Shown: piece after piece, positions 10,463-19,460 of the stretch
How positions within the stretch are numbered: position 1 is the stretch's first letter
Layout: the number at the start of each line of letters is the position of its first letter
Assembly (NCBI RefSeq): GCF_000227135.1
Contig: NC_018236.1
Span: 452,958 to 516,957, forward strand
Length of the DNA: 64,000 nucleotides
Direction of reading: 5' to 3'
Source of the DNA: Leishmania donovani
Lineage: Eukaryota; Euglenozoa; Kinetoplastea; Trypanosomatida; Trypanosomatidae
Made by a program: the position numbers and the translations under genes
Notes under the pieces: generated by a model
What the model was told of the DNA's origin: nothing
The model's input: the letters and a program-made list of their open reading frames with translations, nothing else
Database searches by the model: none

Positions 10463-10993
10463 CTACATTACAACTTCCGGCTTGCTCTGAAGGACGGCGA
10501 CACGCTGCTGGGACTCCTCTCCCCACGCATCGATGCTGTAGACCGCGACAAACTCGCTGTAGCCGGAGAGAATGGTGAGTCGGATGAAGCGGATATCACG
10601 CCCAGCGCCTTCGGGGTCTAAGTCGAACGTCTCGGTCTGCGGGCCACCGACGCCACCGTCCGCCGCCGCAGCTGCTGCGCTGGGGTTGCTACTGCTGCCC
10701 CCGACGGAACCGCGCGCAAGGGTGCGCTCTGCCATGACTTCGAACGCCGTCGGCGTCTCCCCGCAGCACTTTTCAACCAGAATGTCCTTCGCGTCATTCA
10801 GGGCCACGGACAGCTTCGAGATCTTTGCCGAGGCGGCGCGTGTCTGCACAATTACCTCCTGCGGGAAGCCGCCCGTGGTGAGCACAAACGATGTGGGGGC
10901 CTTTGAATCCGTGATGGCGGTCCCAGGGAGGTTGTCGTCGTGGAAAGAGATGAAGTGCACATCAAAGAACACGCGCGAGTTCGTGGCCGCCAT
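10463..10993 (-). CDS. IFT25: Intraflagellar transport protein 25 (HSPB11-like), 176 aa
   Basis: IFT25 pairs with IFT27 in the IFT-B complex that carries cargo along the flagellar axoneme. The start is the Met at 10991-10993 (MAATNSRVFFDV). The protein reads as one jelly-roll, galactose-binding-like domain: residues 7-92 hold the early strands (FFDVHFISFHDDNLPG, TSFVLTTGGFPQEVIVQ, AKISKLSVALNDAKDILVEKC) and 121-158 the last strands (DIRFIRLTILSGYSEFVAVYSIDAW). The family's start-to-end strand pattern and the closing ILxGYSxFxxVxxI block are clear. An Ala/Ser/Gly-rich stretch (94-119) splits the domain and explains the length above the roughly 140-150 residues usual elsewhere. A splice-acceptor candidate lies 94 nt upstream. 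Confidence 0.85.
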   Translation of the reverse strand: MAATNSRVFFDVHFISFHDDNLPGTAITDSKAPTSFVLTTGGFPQEVIVQTRAASAKISKLSVALNDAKDILVEKCCGETPTAFEVMAERTLARGSVGGSSSNPSAAAAAADGGVGGPQTETFDLDPEGAGRDIRFIRLTILSGYSEFVAVYSIDAWGEESQQRVAVLQSKPEVVM

Positions 10994-11672
10994 TTTCGCT
11001 TTCCTTTCGGTTTGGGCGTGTTGCACTTCCGGCAGGTCACGCCGCGTCTGTGTGCGCTGTGTCGTCACTCTGTGGGGTTCCCTGCGCTTCGGGTGGGGGA
11101 GGATGGGGAGGGGGAAGGGGGAGGCATGGATCGGGGAGCCGCTGCAGGTGGTCAACATCTACGCTCACCCACAAGCATAGGCAGAGAGAGCGCCCACGGA
11201 GACACCCAAGCATGCGTGTGCACGTGAGAGGCCGTGTGTTGGATGCCTTCATGGTTCCATACCCTCCTTTCTTGTACGGCAACAGTCAACGATGTCTTTC
11301 TCTACGTGCGTGCGTGTGTGTGTGTGTTAGACCTTCGCCAGTATCGAAACCACATGAACGCCGCCGCCACCACGGCGGCGCCCGCAGCATGCCCTCCATA
11401 TCGACGACGTGGCCACAAACGACGTTTGCGTAGTGGTGCACGCTTAAACGCATATTATTCTCTTAGCACATCAATGAATGCGACGGACACACGAGCCAGC
11501 GACGGGGAGGGTGGGGTACATCGACATGAGGCGCTAAGCAAGCCGCGGCGGCCGCCGCCCCGATGTCCTGCACGGACAACCCCTCACCCGTCCGTGCACA
11601 CTCACGCACACCCAAGCACACGCCAACAGCATCAAAACGCAGAGTAGGAAAGCGACGTGCCGCATAGGAGGC
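10994..11672. other. Intergenic region, no gene seen
   Basis: Contains the presumed splice region of IFT25 near 11087-11133 and the 3' UTR of the next gene upstream. A short GT run sits near 11309-11326. Confidence 0.6.
11087..11133 (-). promoter_or_regulatory. Candidate trans-splice acceptor for IFT25
   Basis: On the coding strand a nearly pure pyrimidine tract (complement of 11096-11133) is followed by the first AG (complement of 11087-11088), giving a leader of about 93 nt before the IFT25 start. Confidence 0.5.
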
Positions 11673-12530
11673 TTAAAGCTCATCTCGTCCGCGCTTCCGC
11701 CCTCCGCGGCCACCACCGCCGCCGCGGGCCTTGCGTCGCGGGCCGAGTTCCCAGTCGCGCGAGTACCGCAGTACCTCTTGGTCTGGCCGGTTCACGTTGC
11801 CGCTCTCGTTGAGGTCCCACTGGCTACGACTATTCTTGCGGCGCTTCCGGACCTCTGCGATGCGGGCGTCATGCGCCACCTCACGCTGCACGTTGCGAAT
11901 GGTTTTGTTGAAGACCTGAAGTGTGCCGCTGTTCATGTCGTACGTACCGGACTGCTTCAACGGCGTCGGGTCACCAACACGCCGGAGCAGGTGCGCGCGA
12001 CGGAGCTGGCGACGTTGAAACATCTGCACACGCCTGTCCTTGGCCGCGTGCAGCGCACTGCCTTTACTATAATCCACAGCTTCCCCATGCGTCAGCCTCT
12101 CCCATGCGCCGCGCTCCCGCAGCTCCTTCTTCTGCTGCGACACCTGCGCGAGTCGCTCCGCGTACGGCACAGCGGTTTGGTTCGCGCAGAGGACGGCGTC
12201 CTGGCCGCGCGTGCGCACGTTTGCGGGCCGCTTACCACCGATGCGCTCAAACTTCTTCCAGTTCTCCTCGATGCGCTCCTCCATCGTCATGTTGTCGGAG
12301 TGCAGGGCCGCCGTGCGAGTGTAGATGTCCTGCAGGTCCTCGTTGATGCGCTGATGGTGCACGAGCAGGTCGCGGTGATCAGCCCGCTTCTTCTTGGCAT
12401 TTTGCATGTACGACGAGGCATGGGCTTCGTTCTCCTGGTAGTGGATGCCGCGGTGCAACGAGCGCGGGCCTTCGATCTTGTTACGCTCCTTTACGAGCTG
12501 CCGCGTTGCGCGGCTGTGCAGAGGCGGCAT
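11673..12530 (-). CDS. Basic hypothetical protein, 285 aa, possibly nuclear or nucleolar
   Basis: I do not recognise a family with certainty. The start is the Met at 12528-12530 (MPPLHSRATRQLVKER); the open frame continues upstream but loses coding character. The protein is very rich in Arg/Lys/Glu and predicted helical throughout, with QNAKKKRADHRDLLVHH at about 45-60, EERIEENWKKFERIGGKRP near 80-98 and a helical block around 185-240. The C-terminus is a Gly/Arg-rich tail (KARGGGGGRGG, RKRGRDEL) like those of nucleolar RNA-binding proteins. The final RDEL resembles an ER-retention signal, but with no signal peptide that is probably coincidence. A role in rRNA processing or splicing is plausible from composition only. 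Confidence 0.75.
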   Translation of the reverse strand: MPPLHSRATRQLVKERNKIEGPRSLHRGIHYQENEAHASSYMQNAKKKRADHRDLLVHHQRINEDLQDIYTRTAALHSDNMTMEERIEENWKKFERIGGKRPANVRTRGQDAVLCANQTAVPYAERLAQVSQQKKELRERGAWERLTHGEAVDYSKGSALHAAKDRRVQMFQRRQLRRAHLLRRVGDPTPLKQSGTYDMNSGTLQVFNKTIRNVQREVAHDARIAEVRKRRKNSRSQWDLNESGNVNRPDQEVLRYSRDWELGPRRKARGGGGGRGGRKRGRDEL

Positions 12531-12771
12531 ACCTCCCCCTCCCCACGCGTCGGTCGGTGTGTTTCGTGGACAGCAGCCACGACAAAGAACAGCAGAGATG
12601 AGGGGGCGCACTGTGCGGTGGTGCTCACCGGCAAAAAGCGTGTGGACGGCTCCCCCGCAGCACTTATCTGTATGTCGCTGCGAAGACGGCGCTGCAGCCA
12701 GCTGGAACACCCAGAGAGCTGCGTAGCCACAGCGCGTGGGGGCGTGCGTACGCACACAAGGTCACGAGGAT

Positions 12772-12797
12772 CTAGCGAAGAGAGAGAGGATTGAGGC
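12772..12797 (-). promoter_or_regulatory. Candidate trans-splice acceptor for the 285-aa basic protein
   Basis: The coding strand has a pyrimidine-rich tract (complement of about 12777-12797) followed by the first AG (complement of 12772-12773). The leader would be about 240 nt. Confidence 0.4.
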
Positions 12798-13140
12798 GAG
12801 TGAGAGGGACAAGCCGGACGGGGTTGCACGCAAAATGCTCCGCTGTACGAAAAGGCATCCAGTCGCGGCACAGATATGATACGGCGCATCTGCATCTACC
12901 CACCACCACTTTTCGAACAGAGGGGAGGCGGAGGCAGAGAGAGAGAGCGAGAGCGGGCGAGGAATCACGACGCACTCTGCTCGTGTGTGTGCGTGTGTAC
13001 GTGTTGCAGTTGTGTAGCTAGGCAGACTGGCGGAAAACCCGCGCGCCCTCTTTCTTCCTCCCCTCTCCACTTTGTATACGTTTACGTGTACTTGATTGCC
13101 GCGCCTTCGCTGAAGCAGAGCAGTGATGCGTCTGTGTCCC

Positions 13141-13242
13141 TTGTGTGTGTGTGTGTGTGTGTGTAAGTATGTGTATAGATGTGGATGTCGCTCGCCGGCC
13201 CTTCTCTTGTCCAGTCCACACACACACACACACACACACACA
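13141..13242. repeat. Paired (GT)n and (CA)n microsatellites in inverted arrangement
   Basis: A GT tract (about 13141-13164) is followed at about 13217-13242 by a CA tract. The two are reverse complements and could form a stem with a loop of about 50 nt in the transcript. Confidence 0.7.
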
Positions 13243-13505
13243 GATGACACCATGTATACATCCATCAGCGAAGACGGCTAGCATAAGGAAGGGGAGTGGC
13301 GAGGGGAGCCTCCCTGCGCACGCAAATCCGGTGATCAGCCGAATGAAAACACCCAAACAAACGCCGGCACAAGACAAGGTGGACAAGAGGGAGAGCAACG
13401 GCGTCCTCGTCGCTGGGACAGCGTCACCAGCTCACGCATCCACCACCACCAACGACCGCAACGAGAGACCTATTCCACCACGGTGAAGAGCCCGAGGAAG
13501 ACGGC

Positions 13506-15764
13506 TCAGAGATCTTGCTTCAGCTCAATGCGGAACTTCTTACCAGCCCTCGCAGCCGCCTCGGACGTACGCCGCATCGTCTCATTCAGCGCCTGCAACG
13601 TCGCGTTGAGGTGTGCGCCGTCTGTGCCGTTCTGGTCCAAGAAGGCCTGTTGCTGGTTGAGCAGGTTGAGCAGATGTGCGTGGAACTCGCGACGCTGGCG
13701 CTCTGCAACGGCTTTCTCATGCGCCTCGTTGATGCCCAGCCAGTCCACCATGTAATACGTGCCGAAGCCTAGGAGAAGAAACGCAATCAGAGGCACCCAC
13801 AGGGCGTTGAGGTAGGCACGCCAGTAGGACGGCAGCCGATGCGCCTCCTCATACCCGATGTGACCCTTGACGTACCGAAACAGCTTCGGGTGCTCGCACA
13901 GACCTACCAGCTCATCGGCCGTCCCGGTCTCCACGTAGCCGTCGACGTTCTGCATCACTGCTGAGTACAGCTGCTCGTCTCTCTGGGCAGCATTCATAGT
14001 CGGGTACGCTGCCTCCATGCTCATGTCGGACGGCTGTTCGTTGCCACCGTCCGGCGACAGCGCCGGTAGCGGCGGCCGCGTGTCGACCTTGTCATGGCCG
14101 TTTCGGTCCACCAGGCCGCCCTTGATTTTCTCCAGCAGCTTCACGTTCTCGATGAGGTTCGCGGCGGCCTCCGTGCGCGGCATCGTGCGCCACAGCTGCT
14201 CCATCGCACGTAGCGCCTCGATGTCCTCCTGCTTTGTGGGCTGCGGCTCGTAGAGCGCCTTGAGGGCGGCCTTGACCGCCCTGCCTCGACGAGTATTGAG
14301 GGGCCCCGTCGCTGTCGACGATGATGATGTTGTGGCGAGTTTTGCATTGTGGGCGCCTCCATCCACGGCGCTGCCTTGCTTGGCGGCTTCGGCCGTCTCC
14401 GCCAGCGCCCGCCACGCCTGCACGTGCAGCACCACCTTGTCCTTGTACAAGTCGCGCATCAGGCTTGCCCACATCGGGTCGTACTTGAACTTCTGCTTTA
14501 CACCAAGGTAGCACAGAGCACTGTGGTACAGGTTGTCATGAACAAGCCGCAGCATGACTTGCTGCGCGGCCGCCTCGTCGCCATGCGCGTACTCGCGACT
14601 CTGCCGTTGCACCTCACGCACCTCCTGCGCGAGAGACGGCTGCGCGGCGTAGAGGAAGGCGTCATCGGCGATGCGGTCTGCCGAAGGTTGCGTCTTGCGG
14701 AGTGCGTAGAGGTTGTAGTACTCCCACCACATGTCCATCACCGTCACCACGTTTCCGTCCTGCGCGGCAACGTGGGCCGGCTGCAGGATCTGCCACAGCG
14801 CCTCCTCGATGACAGCCGGCTCGATGCCGCGTCCCGGAAAGGTTGGACCCACACGCTTCACAGGTCGGGATTGAGGCGACGGTACCGTCTCTGGCGAATG
14901 GGCAGCGGCTGCGGGACCCCTGTCACCGTCCTCAACGACCTCGACGCGCGGCGCCGGCGCCTCCGCGGTCTCGGCTTCCCAGCGAACAACCACGTGCGGC
15001 GCAACAGGCACCATCGGCTCCGTAGCCGATGGCCGCGAGTCCGAGCTCAGCAGCAACACCGGAAATTTGTGTAAGAGGAGCGCGCGGCTCAGCTCGCCGC
15101 CTGGCACCTCCCACTGCTTCTCCCCGCCCACCAGGAAGGCGTCCCGCGTCAGCAGAAAGGGGTGCACAAACGGGCAACACTGCGCAAACTCGAGGCACAG
15201 GAGAAGATCCAGCGCGCGCGCCTTCCGCTCATCCAGCGCCTCAGTCGGCCTGTCCTTCTCCCACGTCGGTTGACCCATCCCGCCGTTCTCATCAGGCGCA
15301 GCAATGAAGGAGAGATGCACGGCAAGGTAGCAGCTCTCGGCGTCAGCGCCGTCGGCGAACACGACGCTGCCCATTCCACGATTCTCGTCGTAGAACAGCG
15401 CCTCTACAGCGCCGTACTGTTGGAAGAAGCCACGCACAAACTGCTTCGAGTAGGCGACCGCCGACGCTGGCGTCGTGGACGGCTTCGTGGCGCCCGGCGC
15501 TTGGCGCCGGTAAGGCTCCATGCAGGGGAACCCGGCGAAGAAGAGCTCTTTGGACGCCACCAGCTTGCGCCCGCTCCCTTGCTGCACGGGGCGGGCCCGA
15601 CCGCCGCCGCCTGCGACGACCTTGGCCGCCGCTGATGTCGGCTCTGCACGCTGTGTCGCGCGGCGCCGTAGAGACACCGCCGCCAGCGTGTCGGCAGACG
15701 ATACAGATGATGACGTGTGTTGCATCCGTGGAAAAGCTCTGGTGCGCGGCCACCAAAACGACAT
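13506..15764 (-). CDS. Probable membrane-anchored protein with an RRM-like segment, 752 aa
   Basis: No named homologue is recognised. I place the start at the Met at 15762-15764 (MSFWWPRTRAF); the next Met is 13 residues on. The N-terminus is Arg/Ser/Ala-rich without acidic residues and could target mitochondria. Residues about 71-150 read like a split RRM: KELFFAGFP resembles RNP2, FVRGFFQQYGAVEALFYDENRG the helix 1-strand 2 region, and MGSVVFADGADAES an RNP1-like strand. A Pro/Thr/Ala loop of about 25 residues interrupts it. A long helical middle follows (about 330-600). One hydrophobic segment (about 655-673, VPLIAFLLLGFGTYYMV) lies near the C-terminus, followed by a charged helix of about 75 residues. 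Membrane-tethered RNA binding, perhaps on a mitochondrial membrane, is inference. Confidence 0.75.
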   Translation of the reverse strand: MSFWWPRTRAFPRMQHTSSSVSSADTLAAVSLRRRATQRAEPTSAAAKVVAGGGGRARPVQQGSGRKLVASKELFFAGFPCMEPYRRQAPGATKPSTTPASAVAYSKQFVRGFFQQYGAVEALFYDENRGMGSVVFADGADAESCYLAVHLSFIAAPDENGGMGQPTWEKDRPTEALDERKARALDLLLCLEFAQCCPFVHPFLLTRDAFLVGGEKQWEVPGGELSRALLLHKFPVLLLSSDSRPSATEPMVPVAPHVVVRWEAETAEAPAPRVEVVEDGDRGPAAAAHSPETVPSPQSRPVKRVGPTFPGRGIEPAVIEEALWQILQPAHVAAQDGNVVTVMDMWWEYYNLYALRKTQPSADRIADDAFLYAAQPSLAQEVREVQRQSREYAHGDEAAAQQVMLRLVHDNLYHSALCYLGVKQKFKYDPMWASLMRDLYKDKVVLHVQAWRALAETAEAAKQGSAVDGGAHNAKLATTSSSSTATGPLNTRRGRAVKAALKALYEPQPTKQEDIEALRAMEQLWRTMPRTEAAANLIENVKLLEKIKGGLVDRNGHDKVDTRPPLPALSPDGGNEQPSDMSMEAAYPTMNAAQRDEQLYSAVMQNVDGYVETGTADELVGLCEHPKLFRYVKGHIGYEEAHRLPSYWRAYLNALWVPLIAFLLLGFGTYYMVDWLGINEAHEKAVAERQRREFHAHLLNLLNQQQAFLDQNGTDGAHLNATLQALNETMRRTSEAAARAGKKFRIELKQDL

Positions 15765-17598
15765 GGCGGCGTCGGGGATACGAAATATGCGTGGGGTGGT
15801 GAGGAGAAGGTGGAGGGAGGGTGGACGCATTTCGACCTCTCTGCTGTGGCGCCAACTTCGACCTCACGCTGCGAGTCGAAGAGTAGGCGACGAGTGTGCA
15901 ATCCTGACTAAGTCGTGAGGGTAGGGGGGGGGCGTGGTGCGCTGCTTCTTCCATGTCCCTCTCCCGTTGCCCCCGTTTCTCCCGTCTCTCCTCATCCTTT
16001 CCCCTGCACTCTCGCATGCCCACTCGTAGGCCCACTTCCAAGTAGAGGAGGAGGCGTGTGCGTGTGTGCCCATGCGGAGAGATAAGGAAAGGCAGGCCGA
16101 GAAAGACGGGGCTGTGGCGGGGAAGGGGAGGGCGGAAAGGGAAGGCGCGACACCAGTTCGACTGGAAGCTGCCCCTTCCCGTTATAACCCCCCTCCCTCC
16201 CCCGAACAACGCGTGCTGTTGTTGGTTCCCAAGAGGTTTTACTACTCTACGATGATGCACTTCAGTCCGTGGAAGGAGAGAAGCAGAGAGGAAAGACGCA
16301 GTCAGGGAGACAGACGGGGAGCACCATAACCAACACCATCACCGCCAATAAGAAGGGCCCATGAAAACAACGTCGGCCCACCGAAAACTGTGCCGCGAGG
16401 AAGATGAAGGGAAGGGAGGGGCCCTCCCTCCCCCCCAAAAAAAACGCACAAGATACACAACACCGCCTTCACCGCCAGCCACTCACTGGTGCATCGCGCG
16501 ACTCGATGAGCGTCATCACATCGACATCGGTGTCAAGGGGTCATCGGCGATCGCCCATCGCCACGGCCCATGGCGCGCTTCGTAGACGTAGAAGCGATGG
16601 CGGAGGTGTGAGGCGCACACCCAAAAAAAAAAAACGTTGAAGACAACGATGGAAAGAGAGACGAGAGGAGGATGTTGAGGGAAGGGAGGGAGGCATATAG
16701 AAGAATGCGAGCAAAAGGTACAATGGACGAGCGGCAGGCTGGGCAGGGAGAGAGAGACGCAGAGCCGCGTGACGACCACGGGCATGCCGTGTTACAGCCT
16801 CGCGTGTGCGTCTCAGCTCTAGCTCTGCCTCCACTTGACTTTACAATCTTCCGCCTCATTGTCAGTGGGGGAGGGGGTTCAGAGAACGAGCAGCCGGACA
16901 CGCACGCACGCACCGCCATGTACACGCCAGCGCGTGCTGCGCAGAAAACACAAAAGGGTGAGAGAGAGAGGTGTGTGGAGGGAGGAGGGGAGGCGAAACA
17001 CAGGCGAGCACACGTGCGCAGACCCACCGGATCACCGGCCTGCTGCATAAGTTGGACAGAGGTCGGCGCCCCGCTTCCCTGCCTCGACTCTTCCCACCCA
17101 CCCATGGACGCACGTCGCTGCCTTCCATGAACGTGTCCATTCTCTCCAGTTCAAGTAAATCCTCCAGGCACTGCTGCAATGACAGCGAAGACGCTGGCCG
17201 GGGGCTGAGGAGGAGGAAGGGGGGGGGGGCAGAGACGTCTGAGAGGGGCGCCTGACAGTGACACGGACGTCGGTGAGTGGGGGAGGGACGCGAGTGTTGG
17301 CGGCGGGGTTTCGTCGCACGGTGAACTGGAAAGAAACAAGAAGTCAAGCACTACAGGCGATGAACGAAAACAACGGGAATTACGTGCCATACGCCTCCTC
17401 GTCCTCCTCAGCGCAGAGAGGCTGATTCGGGCAATGTCAGCAATGGGTTGCAGTGAGGGTCGGGATGAGAGAGAGACGCGTGAAGGTGAGGAGGGGTAGC
17501 CTCCAGCGAAGATAAGGACAGAAAGGAAGGGAGGGAGACACCCACGAGGCACCCTCACCCAGACGTGCACACAGGCGCGCAGGCACGGGCGCGTGCTT
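15765..17598. other. Intergenic region, 1.8 kb, no gene seen
   Basis: Long purine-rich plus-strand stretches and an A homopolymer (12 A, about 16622-16634). No frame shows typical codon use. It contains the 3' UTR of the 196-aa SKP1-like gene. Confidence 0.6.
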
Positions 17599-18189
17599 TC
17601 AATACACATTCGGGTCCACCGATTTAGCGTACTCCATCTCACGCCGCAGGTGACCCATCTCCTCTTCGGTCCACTCGTTCTGCATATGCAGGAATTTCCG
17701 GATGCGCTCGGCGCCCTCCATAATGTCCGGCGCCGCCTTCGCGATCTCGTCAATGCGGACCGCCATGTAGGCGGCGCACAGCGCGGACAGTTGCGAGAAA
17801 CGCAGGAACAACGCGCAGTTGAGAAGATCGACGAGGTAGTCCTCCCTCTCCGCTTTCTCAACCAGCTCCATCTCGCCCGCGTACACCACGCTCCGCAGGT
17901 CCTGCGTGAGGGGGCGAGGGATGCTGCTGGTGCGCTCGTCAGGCGGGAGCAACGCGTACGCGCGCACCACGTCCAGCACCTCCTTGCTGTAATCCGTGCC
18001 CTCCGCCTTCACCGGCTCCGTGTCGCCGTCGTCCACGTCCGACTCGTCCGTGTCGTCAGTGCCAGCCCGCGCCGCTCGGAATACCTGGTCCATGTTCAGC
18101 ATGCCCAGCAGCTCCTTCGCCGTGGCCAGCGGCATCTCTACCGAATAGCCGCTGACGTTGCTGATACGAAAGACTTCCTCATTCGACAT
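17599..18189 (-). CDS. Divergent SKP1-like protein, 196 aa
   Basis: SKP1 links F-box proteins to cullin in SCF ubiquitin ligases and also serves other complexes. The start is the Met at 18187-18189 (MSNEEVFRISN). The order of elements follows SKP1: a BTB-type first strand and helix (residues 6-38), an acidic linker (43-62), a helix YSKEVLDVVRAYALLP matching the SKP1 segment before its charged loop (about 67-82), then the dimerisation/F-box-binding helices (about 113-186) with LVDLLNCALFLRFSQLSALC and the closing MQNEWTEEEMGHLRREMEYA, very like the family's NDFTEEEE...KEN block. The usual final Trp-containing tail is replaced by SVDPNVY. Sequence identity to canonical SKP1 is low, so F-box binding is not assured. 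The next gene upstream is a second SKP1-like protein. Confidence 0.78.
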   Translation of the reverse strand: MSNEEVFRISNVSGYSVEMPLATAKELLGMLNMDQVFRAARAGTDDTDESDVDDGDTEPVKAEGTDYSKEVLDVVRAYALLPPDERTSSIPRPLTQDLRSVVYAGEMELVEKAEREDYLVDLLNCALFLRFSQLSALCAAYMAVRIDEIAKAAPDIMEGAERIRKFLHMQNEWTEEEMGHLRREMEYAKSVDPNVY

Positions 18190-19460
18190 TGCTGCGTGCG
18201 AAGCAGTGCCGTTGGTAGTGTGTTGATCTCTGCAGAGGCGTAGGCGCGAGAGAGATGCAGCAGTGGCGTGTGTGTGTGTGTGCGTGGCAAGAGAGGATGT
18301 GAGCGCGGATTCTACATACAACGCGACATTGTCGAAGGGACGAGGAGGGAGGCACATGCACAGAGAGAGGCAGGAATGTGAAAATAAGGGTGTGCGCGCG
18401 CGTGCGTGTGTGTCTGTGGCAGAGCGGCCGGGGACGGCACGGAAGCAGCAGCAGCAGCAGCAGCTGTTCCAACAGTGCGCACACGAGAGAGGAACACCGA
18501 GGCAGATGGCGTCCGCTCGAGCGCGGTACACCGAACACGCTGCTGGAATAGCAAAGAGAAGGGGACGAGAGGGCGGTGGAAGCGCGTGCCGCCCTCTCGG
18601 AAGAGCTCTCCCCCATCTCAGCTCTCACTCACGAGCACGCCTGCCGCCCTCCTCTTCCCCACTCTCTGCAGCACAGAGGTACGCCCCAACGTGCCACGAC
18701 CACGCAACGCACCGCGAGACCTACGGCCCTCTACGAGAAAACCAAGAGAAGCGAGATGATGGAGGGGAGGATGAACGGGGGTACCCCCCGCTCCTCCTCG
18801 CATGCGTGCTTCCACATTGGTGTGGGGGCAGTCTGACGCACACAGAGAGAAGGAAAGCAGGGGCTTCTGGATCTGCCTCTTCGTGTAGATGATGGCCTTG
18901 ATACTGTTGCATGCTTCTGCTGCTCGAAATCAGCGCCATTCCGTCCCATGTGCACATCCAGAGACACCCCCGAAGACAACGACAAGCACACCACCTGTGA
19001 GTACAACACCAACACTCATCAACGTACACCGCCCAACAGCCAGACACGCTAGCAGACCTGGGAGAGGGAGGGGGAGGGGGGGGCGGGTGGATGGAGAATA
19101 GGCAAGTCGAGCGGGCCAACTCGAAAGAACAAGAGGAATCAAAGCATGAGCGCCTCCGCTGCCCAGGCAGCAGCCATTACAAGGCACACTAACAAAGGCA
19201 TCACAGGCAGATCGACGACAGCGGCGGCAACCAGCAATGAGAGGCGCCGCCCTCTCCACGACTCACGCATATCCGCACCCGCACACACGTGCACCTACAT
19301 CGGCGCGCACACCCAAGCATCAGAGAACGACGAGGCTGGCAGCGGGGACGGTGATATCCTTCAGAGACATAAGATGGGAGCCAGGCGGCATCCCCGGCGG
19401 TGGCGGCGGCAGCTGCACGGTGCCCTTGCTCCTCCGTATTCTGCTCCCGTCAACCGCCCG
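18190..19460. other. Intergenic region between the two SKP1-like genes
   Basis: About 1.27 kb with no supported gene. It includes a short CAG run at about 18446-18465, a GT run near 18267-18284 and a G-rich stretch near 19060-19090. Confidence 0.6.

Larger units (their letters stand above)
12531..13505. other. Intergenic region with CA/GT microsatellites
   Basis: A GT run at about 13141-13164 and a CA run at about 13217-13242 lie 50 bp apart. They are complementary, so they could pair in RNA as a long imperfect hairpin. No supported gene. Confidence 0.6.

Noticed and set aside
11673..11690. C-terminal RDEL as ER-retention signal of the 285-aa protein
   Set aside because: The protein has no signal peptide and is highly basic with a Gly/Arg tail; a soluble nuclear or nucleolar protein is more likely.
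11778..12794. 338-aa plus-strand open frame
   Set aside because: Antisense shadow of the 285-aa basic protein and its leader, with no recognisable motif.
15343..16260. 305-aa minus-strand frame overlapping the RRM-like gene start
   Set aside because: A different frame from the supported gene. It is Arg/Pro/His-rich and runs through purine-rich intergenic DNA.
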